A DNA stretch of 64,000 bases from Dictyobacter arantiisoli (GCF_008326305.1 NZ_BIXY01000005.1:62001-126000), one strand, 5' to 3'. Shown: positions 17,836 to 26,891, counted from the stretch's first letter. Notes: generated by a model from the sequence alone, not told the origin. Translations and numbers: made by a program.

Positions 17836-19386
17836 ATGCCTCAGCGTAATGTCGTCGAGGCGTCTAATCCCTTTCGCGAGGGATTACGCATTAAAGAGAG
17901 CCTGGAACCTTGCGTCATGGTCATCTTCGGTGCTACAGGCGACCTGACACACCGAAAACTACTTCCTGCATTGTATAACCTGGCCCTGGAGCATCCATTG
18001 CCCGCAGGTTTCTCTGTAGTTGCGTTCGCTCGACGCCCCTATGATGACGAGATTTTCCGTAAACAGGCCCTGGATTCAATCAATCAATATTCCCGCCAGA
18101 AACCGATCAATCCCCAGGTCTGGGAGAGCTTTGTTTCGGGGCTCCACTACCTGCAATCCAGCTTCAATGAAGCTGAGGGCTACAACAAACTCAATACCTT
18201 ATTGAATAAACTCGATCAAGAGCGTGGGACAAGCGGCAATCGCATTTTCTATCTGTCGACCCCACCTAGCCAGTATCCTGAAATTATTCAAAATCTGGGT
18301 GCTGCTGGCCTGAACAAGAACCGTAAAGGTTGGACGCGCATCATCATCGAGAAGCCCTTTGGACATGATCTGGCTACAGCCCATGAGCTGAACCGCCAGG
18401 TGGGTAAGGTCTTCAAAGAAGATCAGATTTATCGCATCGACCACTATCTAGGCAAAGAGACAGTACAGAACATCAATGTCTTCCGCCTGGCAAACGGTAT
18501 CTTCGAGCCAGTCTGGAACCGTCGCTATGTCGACCATGTACAGATTACCGTGGCTGAGAACCTGGGTCTGGAAGGACGCGCAGGGTACTATGAAGAGTCC
18601 GGCGCCATCCGTGATATGATCCAGAACCATATGTTGCAGTTGCTGACATTGGTTGCGATGGAGCCTCCTATCGCTCTGGATGCCAATTCGGTGCGTGATG
18701 AGAAGGTAAAAGTTCTGCATGCCTTGCAGCCATTGGTCGGCCATGACGTACTTAAAAACACCATCCGCGCACAGTATGGTCCCGGTTGGGTTGGTGGACA
18801 TCAGGTTCCTGGCTACTTGCAGGAAGAGGGCGTCTCCCCCACATCCACCACTGAGACCTACATCGCCCTCAAAACATTCATTGACAACTGGCGTTGGGCC
18901 GGAGTACCATTTTACTTGCGTACAGGTAAACACTTACCGAAGCGCGTTAGTGAAGTAGCGATTCAGTTCAAACAGCCACCGTTGATGCTGTTCAAAGATA
19001 GCGACACACAGGGCCAGGTAGAACCAAATGTATTAACCCTGCGTATCCAGCCAGACGAAGGCATTTCGCTGAAATTTGGCGCCAAGGTACCAGGCACCGA
19101 TATGCAGATCCGCTCGGTGAATATGGACTTCTTCTACGGCTCGTCCTTTGTACGTGAGCAGCCAGAAGCATACGAGCGTCTCTTACTTGACGCCATGCAC
19201 GGTGACTCGACGCTCTTCACACGCCGTGATGAGGTTGAAGCCGCATGGGCCTTCATCCAGGGAATTCTTGATGAGTGGAAGACCGCTCCACGAGACACGG
19301 TTCATAGCTATGAGTCTGGCTCCTGGGGTCCTCAGGCCGCTGATGAATTCATCTGGCGCGATGGCCGCCGCTGGCGCCGTCCCTAA
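17836..19386 (+). CDS. zwf: Glucose-6-phosphate 1-dehydrogenase
   Basis: 516 residues. The N-terminal dinucleotide fold shows FGATGDLTHRKLLPALYNL, then IIIEKPFGHDL and the substrate/catalytic motif RIDHYLGKETVQN (R200-N212, with His203 and Lys207). The C-terminal domain contains RTGKHLPKRVSE and QPDEGISLKFGAK. It oxidises glucose-6-P to 6-phosphogluconolactone making NADPH. AGGAG precedes ATG 17836. Followed by opcA, its assembly/activator partner, as in actinobacteria and cyanobacteria. Confidence 0.97.
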   Translation: MPQRNVVEASNPFREGLRIKESLEPCVMVIFGATGDLTHRKLLPALYNLALEHPLPAGFSVVAFARRPYDDEIFRKQALDSINQYSRQKPINPQVWESFVSGLHYLQSSFNEAEGYNKLNTLLNKLDQERGTSGNRIFYLSTPPSQYPEIIQNLGAAGLNKNRKGWTRIIIEKPFGHDLATAHELNRQVGKVFKEDQIYRIDHYLGKETVQNINVFRLANGIFEPVWNRRYVDHVQITVAENLGLEGRAGYYEESGAIRDMIQNHMLQLLTLVAMEPPIALDANSVRDEKVKVLHALQPLVGHDVLKNTIRAQYGPGWVGGHQVPGYLQEEGVSPTSTTETYIALKTFIDNWRWAGVPFYLRTGKHLPKRVSEVAIQFKQPPLMLFKDSDTQGQVEPNVLTLRIQPDEGISLKFGAKVPGTDMQIRSVNMDFFYGSSFVREQPEAYERLLLDAMHGDSTLFTRRDEVEAAWAFIQGILDEWKTAPRDTVHSYESGSWGPQAADEFIWRDGRRWRRP

Positions 19387-19470
19387 TCATATGCGTTGAG
19401 AGCTGGCAAGAACTCGATTGCACGATGTCGTCTTTATGAACAACGATGTTCAATGATGAAGGGTGTAGGA

Positions 19471-20736
19471 ATGGCAATGGATAACTCCGCAACCGCAGGA
19501 ATGCACCTGCCGTGGGCAGGAAAAAAGGTACGCCAGGAACTAGTCGAGGATGAATTGATCTCTCTCTGGCACCTGGCTGCTGATAATATGCGTATCAGTC
19601 AGAACATGAATGTGCGTACCAGTGTACTGAACTTCGTGATCTGTGCACAGGATGAAAAAAGTGCTCAGGAGGCCAGCGTACTCTTACGTGACTTATCCAG
19701 CACACATATCGCTCGAGTTACCCTTTTAATTCTTGACCCGCGCAGTGATATCCCATCGGAGGTTTCGACGTGGATTACACTGCGCTCCTTCCCCATCATT
19801 TCCGATGTGATGCGCCACCACTTTGAACAGATTGCTGTCACGGTGAATGGCGCTGCCACGCACTACGCTGACAACATTGTTGAGGCGCTATTGAAACCTG
19901 ATCTCCCGGTCTACCTGTGGTGGCTCAATGACTTACCAGAACAATTGGATGTCTTTCAACGTCTGCTGCGTATCAGTAGTCGGGTGATTATCGATTCCAG
20001 CCGTTTTTCACAACCCGAAAAGCAAATGCGTGCAATCTCTACACTCTTGCAAGAGTCGTCACATTGCGCGCTTAGTGATCTCACCTGGGGGCGAGTTACC
20101 GCCTTACGTGAATTGATCGCCCAATTCTTTGATATCGCTGATTACCGACTCTATCTGATGGGCCTGCATACCATTACCATAGAATATGCGGTTCCCTCCA
20201 CGCAGGCAACTACGGGAGCTCATGCCCATCTCCGTAAACCAGGTGGGGCTTTGCTTCTGGCAGCCTGGCTGAAAACACGCCTGGGCTGGCTATTGTTAGA
20301 GGATGAACAGGATAAATATCGTGATAGGGAATCAGGGGTGTTCTCCTGGCATATGTCAAGCCGTGATATGACAAAAGTCGTCACGCAGCCAGCATCTGCC
20401 ACAGAAGAGGGAGCACAGATCAGTACTCCTCCTGGAGGAATTGATATCGAGATTCGTCCGCGTGTCCTCAGTGATTCCGAGCCTGGTACTATTTGTCTGG
20501 TCCAATTAATTGGAACAGATCATGGCAAACAGGCGACGTTTACCATTGAACGTGGGGATGATGACGATCATGTTATCACGTCTGTCGATGTGCCTGCCAG
20601 CACTCGACCTCCACGGACCGTCAATATAGCAGCCACTCATAAAGAAAGTAAGCTGCTACACAACGAAATGGAAATTACGGGACGTGATCACCTGTATGAG
20701 AAATCACTCCATGAGGTGTTTGCACTTCTCGCTTAA
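19471..20736 (+). CDS. opcA: OpcA, glucose-6-phosphate dehydrogenase assembly protein
   Basis: About 421 residues. It matches the OpcA family: MNVRTSVLNFVICAQDE, an EVSTWITLRSF/HFEQIAVTVNG segment and DLPVYLWWLNDLP, then a C-terminal tail. OpcA allosterically activates and assembles G6PDH tetramers in cyanobacteria; the role here is inferred from homology and from lying 84 bases after zwf. Start choice: ATG 19471 (AAGGG at 19459-19463) or ATG 19477 (AGGA at 19467-19470); the frame is open up to 19396, but those residues do not look native. Confidence 0.9.
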   Translation: MAMDNSATAGMHLPWAGKKVRQELVEDELISLWHLAADNMRISQNMNVRTSVLNFVICAQDEKSAQEASVLLRDLSSTHIARVTLLILDPRSDIPSEVSTWITLRSFPIISDVMRHHFEQIAVTVNGAATHYADNIVEALLKPDLPVYLWWLNDLPEQLDVFQRLLRISSRVIIDSSRFSQPEKQMRAISTLLQESSHCALSDLTWGRVTALRELIAQFFDIADYRLYLMGLHTITIEYAVPSTQATTGAHAHLRKPGGALLLAAWLKTRLGWLLLEDEQDKYRDRESGVFSWHMSSRDMTKVVTQPASATEEGAQISTPPGGIDIEIRPRVLSDSEPGTICLVQLIGTDHGKQATFTIERGDDDDHVITSVDVPASTRPPRTVNIAATHKESKLLHNEMEITGRDHLYEKSLHEVFALLA

Positions 20737-20765
20737 TCAAGGTTAGTTTTCTATTGGAGCATTGT

Positions 20766-21503
20766 ATGGACGTTGTCATTTTTTCGGATGTAGCCCAACT
20801 CAGTGAGGCCGCCGCAGAATACATTGTGCGTGTGGCCCAGGAGTCTATCGCCGCTCGCGGGCGCTTTATGCTCGCGCTCTCTGGCGGTTCCACGCCTCGC
20901 AAACTCTATGCGATGCTGGCGGAGGAGCCCTATCGCAACCAGATTGATTGGAGCAAGGTCGAGTTTTTCTGGAGCGACGAGCGTTGCGTACCATCTGATG
21001 ATGCCGAAAGCAATTATCATCTGGCCCAACAGGTTATGTTAAGCAAACTACAGGTAGCGGAGAGCCAGATCCATCGTGTACCCGCCGATGAGGCTGATCG
21101 TGATGCTGCCTCGCTGGCCTATGCACAGGAGATGCAGCGCGCCTTTGGTACTACCGGTGTGCCACGCTTCGATCTGATCCAGCTGGGTATGGGACCAGAA
21201 GGCCATACAGCCTCTCTCTTCCCTCATCAGGCCTCATTGGAAGAAAGCGACCGTCTGGTCATGCCCGTAACCGTGCCCAAGCCTCCCCCACCACGCCTGA
21301 CCTTTACCCCGGTGCTGCTCAATGCCGCCATCCACACCCTCTTCCTCGTCACAGGAGCAGAGAAGGAAGAAGCGGTCCAGGCAGTCATCGAGGGACCCTA
21401 TCAGCCGGAAGAGTATCCAGCCCAGATCGTGCGCCCGACCGCTGGTGAGGTAACCTGGATGTTTGATACCGCCGCGGCCGCCAGATTGAGCAAACAGAAG
21501 TAG
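20766..21503 (+). CDS. pgl: 6-phosphogluconolactonase
   Basis: 245 residues of the DevB/NagB-like fold. Motifs: FMLALSGGSTPRKLYAML (substrate phosphate loop), VEFFWSDERCVPSDDAESNY and FDLIQLGMGPEGHTASLFP with the catalytic His. It hydrolyses 6-phosphogluconolactone to 6-phosphogluconate, the step after Zwf. ATG 20766 has GGAG at 20756-20759; an upstream TTG 20754 is in frame but lacks a ribosome site. It is 29 bases after opcA and 13 before rpe. Confidence 0.95.
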   Translation: MDVVIFSDVAQLSEAAAEYIVRVAQESIAARGRFMLALSGGSTPRKLYAMLAEEPYRNQIDWSKVEFFWSDERCVPSDDAESNYHLAQQVMLSKLQVAESQIHRVPADEADRDAASLAYAQEMQRAFGTTGVPRFDLIQLGMGPEGHTASLFPHQASLEESDRLVMPVTVPKPPPPRLTFTPVLLNAAIHTLFLVTGAEKEEAVQAVIEGPYQPEEYPAQIVRPTAGEVTWMFDTAAAARLSKQK

Positions 21504-21516
21504 GAGACGTCAAAAT

Positions 21517-22182
21517 ATGGCTGAGATAGTGCCGTCAATTCTGTCTGCCGATTTTACCCGGCTGGGCGAACAGGTTCGAGCAGTAGAGGCAGCGGGTGCC
21601 AGACGGATTCAAATCGACGTGATGGATGGTCACTTCGTGCCAAATATCACCATGGGACCGATGGTTGTTGAGGCGGTTCGGGGCTGCACCAAAACCACTC
21701 TGGAAGCCCATCTGATGATCACGAATCCCGAAGAGTACATTGAGACGTTTGCTAAAGCAGGAGCGGACGTGATCATTGTCCATCAAGAGGTCTGTCCACA
21801 TCTGCACCGTGTGCTCAAACAGATTCACGATGCAGGAAAAAAGGCTGGCGTGGCAATCAATCCCTCCACGCCAGTGTTCATGTTACAGGACATGCTTCCA
21901 TTCTGCGATCTGATCCTGGTCATGACGATCAATCCTGGCTTTGGTGGACAGGCCTTCATACCGGAGACCCTCCCCAAAATCCAGACCCTGCATAACATGC
22001 TGCGCCAGCGCAATCTCACCTGCGATATCGAAGTTGATGGCGGCATCAATGCAGAAACCATTCCCCTGGCGGTACGCGCAGGAGCCAATCTGCTGGTAGC
22101 TGGCTCGGCCGTTTATAACGACAAAGAGAACGTCGAACAGACCATGGCAAACCTGAAACGCGTCATCCCCAACGAGGCGTAA
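21517..22182 (+). CDS. rpe: Ribulose-phosphate 3-epimerase
   Basis: 221 residues, TIM barrel. Signatures: VPSILSADFTRLGEQ, IDVMDGHFVPNITMGP with metal ligands, AHLMITNPEEYI, MTINPGFGGQAF, CDIEVDGGIN with catalytic Asp, and AGANLLVAGSAVY (phosphate site). It interconverts ribulose-5-P and xylulose-5-P. Last gene of the pentose-phosphate cluster; a terminator follows. AGGAGA lies upstream of ATG 21517. Confidence 0.97.
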   Translation: MAEIVPSILSADFTRLGEQVRAVEAAGARRIQIDVMDGHFVPNITMGPMVVEAVRGCTKTTLEAHLMITNPEEYIETFAKAGADVIIVHQEVCPHLHRVLKQIHDAGKKAGVAINPSTPVFMLQDMLPFCDLILVMTINPGFGGQAFIPETLPKIQTLHNMLRQRNLTCDIEVDGGINAETIPLAVRAGANLLVAGSAVYNDKENVEQTMANLKRVIPNEA

Positions 22183-22215
22183 GCGGAGTCAAAAACCAAA
22201 AACTATAAGAAAGAG

Positions 22216-22251
22216 GGCCGCGTGTTTTGTAACACCCGGTCATCTTTTTTT
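22216..22251 (+). terminator. Terminator after rpe
   Basis: CCG-C-GTGTT (22218-22226) pairs with AACAC-C-CGG (22231-22239) across loop TTGT, with one C-C mismatch, followed by a T-run (22244-22251). It closes the pentose-phosphate unit. Confidence 0.75.
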
Positions 22252-22343
22252 GAAAGGCAATACCGCCAAAATACCGATAATCATGCTGGAGAAATGTCGA
22301 TTTTCTCCCATATGGTCTTTGGTGCATGCGATCTTCTTGCACC

Positions 22344-22352
22344 TGCTATAAT
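22344..22352 (+). promoter_or_regulatory. Extended -10 promoter of the P1 peptidase gene
   Basis: TGCTATAAT (22344-22352): a consensus -10 with TG one base upstream. No good -35 is seen at the usual distance. The start codon follows at 22400. Confidence 0.5.
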
Positions 22353-22399
22353 CTTGGAGATTTATTGGTTGGAGTTTCAGATGAGAAGAGGGTATTGAT

Positions 22400-23356
22400 A
22401 TGCATGATGATATCACTGATGTTCCCGGTATTCGAGTAGGCCATAGCACGAATCTGGAGGCTGGTACGGGCTGTACGGTGGTATTGTGCGATGTTCCTAC
22501 CGTGGCAGGTGTAGACGTGCGAGGTGGTGGTCCTGCGACCCGTGAGACGGATCTTTTGAATCCAGTTTGTATGGTGGAAGAGGTGCATGCGATTCTGCTG
22601 ACGGGCGGGAGCGCGTTTGGATTGGATGCGGCCAGCGGCGTGGTGCGCTATCTGGATGAACGCGGCATTGGTTACGATAGCGGTGGCATTCCTATTCCCA
22701 TTGTACCCGGGGCTGCGATCTATGATCTCACCTTTGGATCGGCAAAGATTCGTCCCGGCGATGCGGATGGCTATGCGGCCTGCGAGAATGCCCATGCTGG
22801 TCCGGTTGAGCAGGGCAATGTCGGAGGTGGAACCGGTGCCACAGTCGGCAAACTATTTGGTCCTACGTTCGCAACCAAGGGCGGACTTGGCTCGGCCAGT
22901 GTCGTGCTACCCGGCGGCTTGATCGTAGGCGCTATCGTCGTTTTGAATGCGCTGGGCAATATCATCGATATTCAGACACAACAGCCCATAGCCGGGTCCC
23001 GCCATACGTCAGAAAGCAGCGAGATTCCCGGGAATCCATTTGGAAATACAACCATCGCCGCTATCGCTACGAATGCAGCCCTTACCAAGGCACAGATCAG
23101 TAAGATCGCTCAGATGGCACACGACGGCATGGCCCAGGTCATCCGACCTGCGCATACGATGTTTGACGGCGATACCGTATTTGCGCTGGCAACAGGCGAT
23201 AGGACATCAGGTTTACAGCAAGACACGGCAAGTGCTGCACAACAAGTCAGCTTGTTAGGAGCAGCCGCCGCTGACACACTTGCGCGCGCAATCATAAAGG
23301 CCATCCACGCGGCAAGCGATTTGCATGGGATACCTGCAGCTAGTTCTCGTCCATAG
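22400..23356 (+). CDS. P1 (S58) family N-terminal-nucleophile peptidase / amidohydrolase
   Basis: 318 residues of the DmpA/NylC family: ITDVPGIRVGHSTNLEAGTG, LLTGGSAFGLDAASGV, GNVGGGTGATVGKLFG, and the self-cleavage region FGNTTIAAIATNAALTKAQ. In NylC-type enzymes the chain is cut between Asn and Thr, freeing the Thr nucleophile; here that would be N216/T217. The tail DGDTVFALATGD is also typical. Family members are aminopeptidases, D-esterases or oligoamide hydrolases, so the natural substrate is open. Monocistronic, with GAAGAGGG upstream of ATG 22400. Confidence 0.9.
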   Translation: MHDDITDVPGIRVGHSTNLEAGTGCTVVLCDVPTVAGVDVRGGGPATRETDLLNPVCMVEEVHAILLTGGSAFGLDAASGVVRYLDERGIGYDSGGIPIPIVPGAAIYDLTFGSAKIRPGDADGYAACENAHAGPVEQGNVGGGTGATVGKLFGPTFATKGGLGSASVVLPGGLIVGAIVVLNALGNIIDIQTQQPIAGSRHTSESSEIPGNPFGNTTIAAIATNAALTKAQISKIAQMAHDGMAQVIRPAHTMFDGDTVFALATGDRTSGLQQDTASAAQQVSLLGAAAADTLARAIIKAIHAASDLHGIPAASSRP

Positions 23357-23426
23357 CCAGTATTCTATTCTAAGTTTATGTAAACATGTCGTTGGGAATG
23401 AGGTACGCGAACTCCAATTCTGTATG

Positions 23427-23852
23427 TCATGGTTGCAGCATTACAAATAACACGATGCCTCCGCCAGTGAGCATCAGCATCACGCATCCTAGCAGAACCA
23501 GTGGAAACAGGTGGCTACGTGCAGTAGCCGACCTGTTTGCAACGACGCCGGCATTGCGCCGTTCAGGTCGCATAGGAAGCTCTCGTTTTGCAGTCAGGGT
23601 CTTCAAACCGCCAGTCGCGGGATTCCAGGAATGGGTTGCAAAATCAAATGCCTGTTCATCATCTGCAGAATGGGAGTTTGCCATGCTCGACAACGAGGGG
23701 AAGGGGGAGAAGGAAGAAATAGGGGCAGGAGACGCCATAAATTGTTCGGGCATCGAGTGGAATGAAGAGAATATTCGTGATCGGCGAGGCAAGACATTCT
23801 GAGAATGTGCATCGGAATCTGGCAACGTCACAGCATTTCTCCACGCGGGCAC
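23427..23852 (-). CDS. Doubtful small protein with C-terminal membrane anchor
   Basis: Up to 141 residues from a GTG at 23852. It is Ser/Pro/Arg-rich without recognisable domains, but ends in one clear hydrophobic segment (LFPLVLLGCVMLMLTGGGIV) close to the C-terminus, as in tail-anchored proteins. No ribosome site was found at GTG 23852 or at the internal Met near 23751. Both neighbouring + strand frames are less protein-like. It could be a real lineage-specific gene or chance. Confidence 0.35.
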   Translation of the reverse strand: MPAWRNAVTLPDSDAHSQNVLPRRSRIFSSFHSMPEQFMASPAPISSFSPFPSLSSMANSHSADDEQAFDFATHSWNPATGGLKTLTAKRELPMRPERRNAGVVANRSATARSHLFPLVLLGCVMLMLTGGGIVLFVMLQP

Positions 23853-23964
23853 TTACAGACCAACCGCATCAACAATGGACAGCTTACAACGTACGCACTA
23901 CAGTATTCTTGTCCGACTACTCTTAATTGTAGTCATCTGGCCCAGTTTCGCAAGAGAAGTATGA

Positions 23965-24627
23965 CTATTGGGGGAAACAGTGCGCTGAGGTTTCCAACTG
24001 CGTGGGAGTATCCGGCTGCGTACACAACTCAAGAAATGCTGCCAGTATCCTTCCAGTCGCTCCCCAGATACGATACGTTTCATAATCAAAAAAGTGGACA
24101 ATTCGTGTTTGACCATCACGCGACCAGTGCTCAGTATAAGCAATTGCCGGATCAGCCAACGCGGGTAGTGAGATTTGAAAGAGCTCGGCGACCTCGCTCT
24201 CCTGTAATTTCAAACTACCCAGCCCCTGTGGGAGAAAGCCAACCACTGGCGTAATCAGATAGTTGGTCACCACAGTAAACACCGGTGATAACAGGCCAAG
24301 AGGCTCAACCAGTGTTGGGTCCAGACCAATCTCCTCCTGGGCTTCGCGCAAGGCAGTCATCACAACAGAAGTATCCGTCGCTTCAACCTTGCCACCTGGA
24401 AAAGCGATCTCACCGCTGTGGGCTCGCAACGAACTGGCACGGCGAATAAAAGCCAATTGCAACACCCCATTATCCACAAACAATGGAAGCAGCACTGCAG
24501 CTTTACGCGCATTATCCTGCCTACCCTCCACCTGATCCACCAGCGTCTCAGCTGCCTCAACAGGGGCCAGACGTTCACGCAAGCGCTGCAAGAGAGCTAC
24601 AGTATTCGTCAAATTCAACACATCCAT
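23965..24627 (-). CDS. Nudix hydrolase, CoA-pyrophosphatase-like
   Basis: 220 residues from ATG 24627. The Nudix box is GGKVEATDTSVVMTALREAQ continuing EEIGLDP, preceded by RRASSLRAHSGEIAFP, which is the pattern of the NudL/CoA diphosphatase subfamily. These enzymes cleave CoA and related nucleoside diphosphate derivatives. The frame is open 35 codons further up to 24732, but that part is not conserved-looking and runs into promoter DNA of the opposite strand. Monocistronic on the minus strand. Confidence 0.88.
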   Translation of the reverse strand: MDVLNLTNTVALLQRLRERLAPVEAAETLVDQVEGRQDNARKAAVLLPLFVDNGVLQLAFIRRASSLRAHSGEIAFPGGKVEATDTSVVMTALREAQEEIGLDPTLVEPLGLLSPVFTVVTNYLITPVVGFLPQGLGSLKLQESEVAELFQISLPALADPAIAYTEHWSRDGQTRIVHFFDYETYRIWGATGRILAAFLELCTQPDTPTQLETSAHCFPQ

Positions 24628-24726
24628 ACTACGTATTGTACCATACAAGAAAGGGGATTGTGCCACTGTGATACAATCTGGGACAGAAAAATATCGGAGA
24701 GATTTGCCAGGAGACTCTTTATTGTC

Positions 24727-24755
24727 TTGCAATTGACGGCGTCATTTGTTATAAT
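24727..24755 (+). promoter_or_regulatory. Promoter upstream of the S1-domain gene
   Basis: TTGCAA (24727-24732), 17-base spacer, TATAAT (24750-24755). The next supported + strand gene begins at 25147, which implies a leader of about 385 bases. Confidence 0.65.
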
Positions 24756-24759
24756 AGAG

Positions 24760-25146
24760 AGTATCGAGTGGAGATATGCTTACATTTAGGCGCTCATTTT
24801 CTTTAGTATCATGGCGCGCTGCCTGCGAGTATCGTTTCGTATCACCGGTTCTGTAAAGCAAACAATAGGTCCGAGCAATACTTTGGAGAAGCCTGAGTAT
24901 TTGCCAAACGAAACGATCACCGCCAAAGCAACTCCTCCGATTAAGCCCAAGTCCGATGGTACACTCCCCATGGTTTCACGTGCCGTGCAATCCATCACGT
25001 TGTTCTTACTGTTTAAAGAGCAATACGATGGAAACGTCAGTTCGGCATAACTGACAAGATAGACAGCACAGAATCAAGCGGGGAAGACACAAGTGTAGCG
25101 TCGTAGACGAGGCAAAAACCGTGGATCGAAAGGGGTTACCAAACCC
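24760..25146. other. Long leader region before the S1-domain gene
   Basis: Two short frames exist (a 79-codon + frame from 24811 and a 70-codon - frame from 24998 with one hydrophobic stretch), neither with a ribosome site. A small hairpin GGGTT-ACCA-AACCC (25133-25146) ends at the start codon. Confidence 0.5.
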
Positions 25147-26685
25147 ATGCATGCAGAAAAGCACGGCGACCTTTCGACAATGCCAGCGGCAAATCAAAAC
25201 AGCGGGCGGGTACAGACGATGATCGAAGGAAATGACTTACAAGGTCAAAACAACAACCCCGAAGAGTTGGAAGACTATAACCAAAATGAGATGGCGGCAT
25301 TGCTGGCAGAATCAGCGAATCCCATCAGCATCAAACGAGGTGATGTAGTCGAGGGCGTGATCGTGCGTATCGACCAGGACGAAATTCTGGTGGATATTGG
25401 CCTCAAATCAGAAGGCGTCCTCCCAACAAAAGAACTCCCAGCCAGTGGCTATGGTTCTTTTAGCGAACTGCACCTCAATGATAAAGTTCTGGTTTATGTC
25501 ATCCAGCCAGAGACAGTTGAAGGGCATACCGTCCTTTCACTGAAACGGGCCAACACCGAGCGCCAGTGGCGTATCGCGGAAGAACAGTACAAAAACAACG
25601 AACTTCTCAAAGCAAAAGTCATCGATTTCAACAAAGGTGGCTTAATTGTGGACGTAGCAGGCATTCGTGGTTTTGTGCCAATCTCCCAAATCTTGAACCT
25701 GAAGCGCGAAGAAGTCGCCGCTGGTGGTGAAAACCAGGAAACAGCAGCCAAACTTCAGAGCATGAAGGACAAAGAGCTACAGTTAAAAATCATCGAGATC
25801 AATCGGGCGCGCAATCGCTTGATCCTCTCAGAGCGCCTGGCTGTCCAGGAATGGCGTCAGCGCCGTCGCGAGGAACTGCTCGATGAATTGAAACCGGGTG
25901 AAGTTCGCAAGGGCGTCGTCAGTAATCTGGCGAACTTTGGTGCCTTTGTTGACCTGGGTGGAGCAGACGGACTGGTTCACATCAGTCAACTGGCCTGGAG
26001 CCGTGTCAATCATCCTAGCGAAGTACTGCATGTCGGCCAGGAAGTCGAGGTACAGGTTCTGAGTGTCGATAAAGAGAAAAAGAAAATCGCACTCTCAATC
26101 AAACGTGCCGAGGTTGACCCCTGGACAACCGTTGAGCAGCGCTACACAACGGGACAGGTTGTCACTGGTACAGTGACCAAGATTGCCCCCTTCGGTGCCT
26201 TTGCGCGCATCGAGGATGGCATCGAGGGCCTGATTCACCTGTCCGAGCTGACACCGGGTACGGATCCAAAGTCCGTATTGCATGAGGGTGCTCAGTTGCA
26301 GCTCCGCATTCTGCGCATTGACGCCGAGCGCCGCCGTCTGGGTCTCAGCTTACGTCAGGCCGATGAGGTCGATGCGAAAGAAGAGATCAGTGAGATTCCT
26401 GCTCAGGAAGAGCAAGTCAGCGAGAGTAACGAAGAGGAACAGATTAGTGCTGCTCCAGTTGTCGAGACTCCTGCCGCACCTGTTACTCCTTCGTTGGAGT
26501 CCCTCCCAGAGACGACTCCAGCATCAAAACGGGATCGCAATGAGCAGCGCCGGGATCGCAGCGAACGCTCTGAAAGCCAGGGCGGACGAGGCGATGAGGG
26601 TGAACTGACAGCTATGGCAGAGGCATTCCGTGCCGCAGCCCGCCAGCGTTCATCCAAAGATGAGGGCGATACTTCGGAAGAATAA
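25147..26685 (+). CDS. rpsA: S1 RNA-binding domain protein (30S ribosomal protein S1 homologue)
   Basis: 512 residues with four S1 domains: about 58-130 (GDVVEGVIVRIDQDEILVDI), 145-225 (LLKAKVIDFNKGGLIVDVAG), 250-320 (KGVVSNLANFGAFVDLGGAD) and 335-405 (GTVTKIAPFGAFARIEDGIE). An acidic, Pro/Ser-rich C-terminal tail (about 410-512) ends in a short helical patch. Gram-positive-type S1 proteins bind mRNA and assist 30S initiation. ATG 25147 is the longest option with GGGG sequestered in a small hairpin; internal ATG 25219 (MIEGNDL) with GCGGG upstream is a serious alternative. Confidence 0.9.
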   Translation: MHAEKHGDLSTMPAANQNSGRVQTMIEGNDLQGQNNNPEELEDYNQNEMAALLAESANPISIKRGDVVEGVIVRIDQDEILVDIGLKSEGVLPTKELPASGYGSFSELHLNDKVLVYVIQPETVEGHTVLSLKRANTERQWRIAEEQYKNNELLKAKVIDFNKGGLIVDVAGIRGFVPISQILNLKREEVAAGGENQETAAKLQSMKDKELQLKIIEINRARNRLILSERLAVQEWRQRRREELLDELKPGEVRKGVVSNLANFGAFVDLGGADGLVHISQLAWSRVNHPSEVLHVGQEVEVQVLSVDKEKKKIALSIKRAEVDPWTTVEQRYTTGQVVTGTVTKIAPFGAFARIEDGIEGLIHLSELTPGTDPKSVLHEGAQLQLRILRIDAERRRLGLSLRQADEVDAKEEISEIPAQEEQVSESNEEEQISAAPVVETPAAPVTPSLESLPETTPASKRDRNEQRRDRSERSESQGGRGDEGELTAMAEAFRAAARQRSSKDEGDTSEE

Positions 26686-26730
26686 GCTCTCCGTCGTTAG
26701 CATTCGCTAGCAACAGACAAGTCGCAATGT

Positions 26731-26795
26731 GACAAGGAACCTCCCCGTGCCTTCTTCTCGCATGAGAAAAAAGGCATACAGGGAGGTTCCTTGTC
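26731..26795 (+). terminator. Large hairpin after the S1-domain gene
   Basis: Fifteen-base arms GACAAGGAACCTCCC (26731-26745) and its exact complement (26781-26795); the loop itself pairs partly (GCCTT with AAGGC, TTCTC with GAGAA). It is the likely transcription end of the S1 gene. Confidence 0.7.
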
Positions 26796-26891
26796 ATCCA
26801 AATACTCACTCAGCCATTCCAGCCGCTTGCGGCGGCGTGGGAGAAAGAACCCGGGGCACAGCCCCGGATTCCAGGCCAAGGGTTGCCCCCT

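Noticed and set aside
23386-23802. Plus-strand 138-codon frame opposite the doubtful membrane protein
   Set aside because: No ribosome site or fold; the opposite strand at least has a clean membrane segment.
24786-24998. 70-codon minus-strand frame with a hydrophobic segment
   Set aside because: Starts at GTG/ATG without a ribosome site and overlaps a leader; evidence is too weak for a feature.
24811-25050. 79-codon plus-strand frame before the S1 gene
   Set aside because: No ribosome site or domain; lies antisense to the equally weak minus frame.
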